A stretch of DNA of 50,963 nucleotides. Origin: Deltaproteobacteria bacterium. GTDB lineage: Bacteria; Desulfobacterota; DSM-4660; Desulfatiglandales; HGW-15. Of this stretch, positions 49,417 through 50,963 are shown piece by piece; the first letter of the stretch is position 1, and each line of letters opens with the position of its first letter. The stretch lies in the NCBI GenBank assembly GCA_020060215.1, contig JAGVAP010000140.1:1-50963 (forward strand), read 5' to 3'. Made by a program: the position numbers and the translations under genes. The notes under the pieces were generated by a model. That model ran no database searches and was not told where the DNA came from. It was given only the letters and a program-made list of their open reading frames with translations.

Positions 49417-50963
49417 CTAGTATTTCTCGATCTGCACGAGGCAGCTGTTGGGCGCCATGCCTGCAGAGTTCTTGGTGATGTAGCGGCTGGGGGTCAGGAT
49501 GTTCACGCAGCCGCTGCGGTCCGGCGACTCCCCGGGCTTGCCGATGGGGTCGTAGTCCGCGCAGGACTCGTAGGAGTGCACGGTTCCGGGCGGTACCCGC
49601 TCGGTGACCTGGGCCGCCAGGATGACCGCGCCGCGGTCGTTGAACATCTTGACCAGGTCGTGGTTCCGGATGTTCCGGGCCTCCGCATCCTTGCTGTTGA
49701 TGCGGACGATCCAGTAGTAGTACCCGTCGATCAGCACCCGGTGGTCCTTCACGTCGTTCACCCACGTGTCCTTCGCATCACCCATGGTGTGGAAGCTGAA
49801 CTTCGGATGGGGGGAGATCAGCTGCAGGGGATACTTGTTGTAGAGTCTGGTGGTGTGGTGCCCTTCCCAGGACTCGATGTATTTGGGGATGAGGGGCCGC
49901 TCCTCGTCGTTCGGATCGAACCGCTTCAGGCTCGAGGAGACGAACTCGATCTTCCCCGACGTGGTCTGCAGCCCATAGGGGAACACCGCCTGGCACTCGG
50001 GGTGGGGACCCCAGTCCGGGGTGTCCTTGGGCCGGTTCTCGGCAAACCAGCGGAGGGCCGGCGTGGGCTTGTACTCCTTCGGGAAGGGGACGACGTAGTA
50101 GCCTTTCCGGAAGAACTCATCCCAGGAGATCTGCTTCGGCAGGTCCGTGGCCTCGTAGTACTTCTTGACCCAGTCCAGCTCGTTCTTGCCGCCGTCCGTG
50201 TAGGGGCCCCAGAGCCCCAGCTTCTTCGCCATCAGTGCGAAGATGTCGTAGTCGGACCTGGATTCCCCCAGAGGCTCGATGCACTTCTTCTGCAGGGTAA
50301 TGACGCGGTGGTTCGTCTGGGTGTAGGAGTCGGCGATGTAGCCGGAGCAGTTCGCGAACTCGCTGATGTCCCACCGCTCGAAATTGGTGCAGGCCGGCAG
50401 GATGATGTCCGCAAACTTGGCCTCTCCCTCGAACCAGATGGACTGGCTCACCGCAAAGGGCAGCCGGTCCGTCTGGTACATCTTCACGTAGCGGTTCGTC
50501 TCGCACATGGTGCCGATGAACGACCCCCCGTAGCGCCAGAGCATCTGGATCTCCGGGTAGCCGTCCGCCGGGTATTTGTACTTGTGGAACTGGTTCTCGA
50601 TCGAAGGCCCGCAGAACCCCTTACCCCTCCACTCGTACTGGCCCTCCAGGATGCACTCCGGGATCTTCAGCCTCGGGATGTGCTGCCCGGTCGGGGAGTT
50701 GATGTTCGAGCGGGTCGGCCGGTCGTAGCTGAACATCCGGTACACCCAGCGGTACCCGGCCGCGGAGTTGTCGACGTCGCCCGAGATCCCGCCTTCGGCG
50801 TAACCGGGGAAACAGAAGCTGGTGTCGCAGGGAGCGCCCTGGGTGGTCGACCAGATGTTGCTCCCGGGCTTGCCGAGGCCCTGCATGGTGGCCAGGGCGA
50901 TCATCAGCCTCGTCCACTCGTTGCCGCTCGCCGCCCGGCAGGCGCCGCCCCAGCCGCCGAGAC
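49417..50963 (-). CDS. athL: Pyrogallol-phloroglucinol transhydroxylase alpha (Mo-bisMGD) subunit-like protein, 5' part outside window
   Basis: Reading is open from the right edge (GGWGGACRAASGNEWTRLMI) to the stop at 49417, giving about 514 residues, or roughly the last three-fifths of an 875-residue-type subunit. Molybdopterin-family segments are MWRYGGSFIGTMCETNRYVK, SIWFEGEAKFADIILPACTN, FERWDISEF, LQTTSGKIEFVSSSLKRFDP, LQLISPHPKFSFHTMGDAKD and a C-terminal binding domain EARNIRNHDLVKMFNDRGAV. With the adjacent beta subunit this is a transhydroxylase-type enzyme, converting pyrogallol to phloroglucinol with 1,2,3,5-tetrahydroxybenzene as co-substrate in the known example. Other members of the same family cannot be excluded without the N-terminal half. 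Confidence 0.85.
   Translation of the reverse strand, partial: LGGWGGACRAASGNEWTRLMIALATMQGLGKPGSNIWSTTQGAPCDTSFCFPGYAEGGISGDVDNSAAGYRWVYRMFSYDRPTRSNINSPTGQHIPRLKIPECILEGQYEWRGKGFCGPSIENQFHKYKYPADGYPEIQMLWRYGGSFIGTMCETNRYVKMYQTDRLPFAVSQSIWFEGEAKFADIILPACTNFERWDISEFANCSGYIADSYTQTNHRVITLQKKCIEPLGESRSDYDIFALMAKKLGLWGPYTDGGKNELDWVKKYYEATDLPKQISWDEFFRKGYYVVPFPKEYKPTPALRWFAENRPKDTPDWGPHPECQAVFPYGLQTTSGKIEFVSSSLKRFDPNDEERPLIPKYIESWEGHHTTRLYNKYPLQLISPHPKFSFHTMGDAKDTWVNDVKDHRVLIDGYYYWIVRINSKDAEARNIRNHDLVKMFNDRGAVILAAQVTERVPPGTVHSYESCADYDPIGKPGESPDRSGCVNILTPSRYITKNSAGMAPNSCLVQIEKY

Overview
The window looks like a piece of the chromosome of a strictly anaerobic, GC-rich Desulfobacterota-type (former deltaproteobacterial) bacterium. 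This is inferred from gene content: an incomplete pyrogallol-phloroglucinol transhydroxylase locus, cytoplasmic reductive-dehalogenase homologues, an AprAB-like flavoprotein/ferredoxin pair, corrinoid methyl transfer, many TRAP and branched-chain-type ABC uptake systems, NtrB/NtrC-type sigma-54 regulation and a candidate REP/RAYT repeat system. No rRNA, tRNA, CRISPR array, phage or intact insertion sequence was seen. No species can be named from this sequence alone.

Layout, left to right. (1) 1-264: a frameshifted tail of what looks like a REP-associated transposase. (2) 283-5721, minus strand: single-domain response regulator, DctP-DctQ-DctM TRAP transporter and an acyl-CoA synthetase, so probably uptake and CoA activation of a carboxylate. 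(3) 5840-8199: an acyl-CoA dehydrogenase fragment abutting a cytoplasmic molybdopterin enzyme. (4) 8303-17197, minus: LivKHMGF-type ABC transporter, URO-D-type methyltransferase, corrinoid protein, acyl-CoA dehydrogenase and a TetR regulator. (5) 17666-21373, minus: adenosine-specific kinase-family protein, flavin-binding PPOX protein and two tandem reductive-dehalogenase homologues without Tat signals. (6) 21650-24163, plus: MmgE/PrpD protein and a ComA-like (phosphosulfolactate synthase family) protein. The ComA-like gene sits between two direct copies of a roughly 150-bp repeat. (7) 24528-31055: a heme-motif histidine kinase and sigma-54 activator, divergent from a YeiH-family transporter that has a well-formed -24/-12 promoter. 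(8) 31244-38813, minus: secreted M20 hydrolase, amidohydrolase, AprA-like flavoprotein, ferredoxin and TAXI-TRAP transporter in one tight operon. (9) 39041-41895, minus: CbiMN-Q-O Ni/Co transporter with an operator-like palindrome and leader hairpins. (10) 42129-50963, minus: the most informative locus.

Region 10 encodes pyrogallol-phloroglucinol transhydroxylase alpha (cut by the right edge) and beta, a cupin, a BKACE enzyme, an SDR reductase, a 3-hydroxyacyl-CoA-dehydrogenase-type enzyme, an FmdE-like protein, a MoeA-like molybdopterin-binding protein and a cyclase-family hydrolase. These families match, step for step, an anaerobic route from pyrogallol to phloroglucinol, dihydrophloroglucinol, 3-hydroxy-5-oxohexanoate, triacetate and acetoacetate units. 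The two Mo/pterin-related genes inside the locus are preceded by a highly symmetric 38-bp double operator, which suggests metal-responsive control. Step assignments are inferred from family membership plus co-location.

Starts were chosen from visible Shine-Dalgarno sequences and overlaps. Several genes use GTG or TTG, and GTGA or ATGA stop/start overlaps recur (livG/livM, livM/livH, cbiQ/cbiM, corrinoid protein/methyltransferase, PPOX/dehalogenase).
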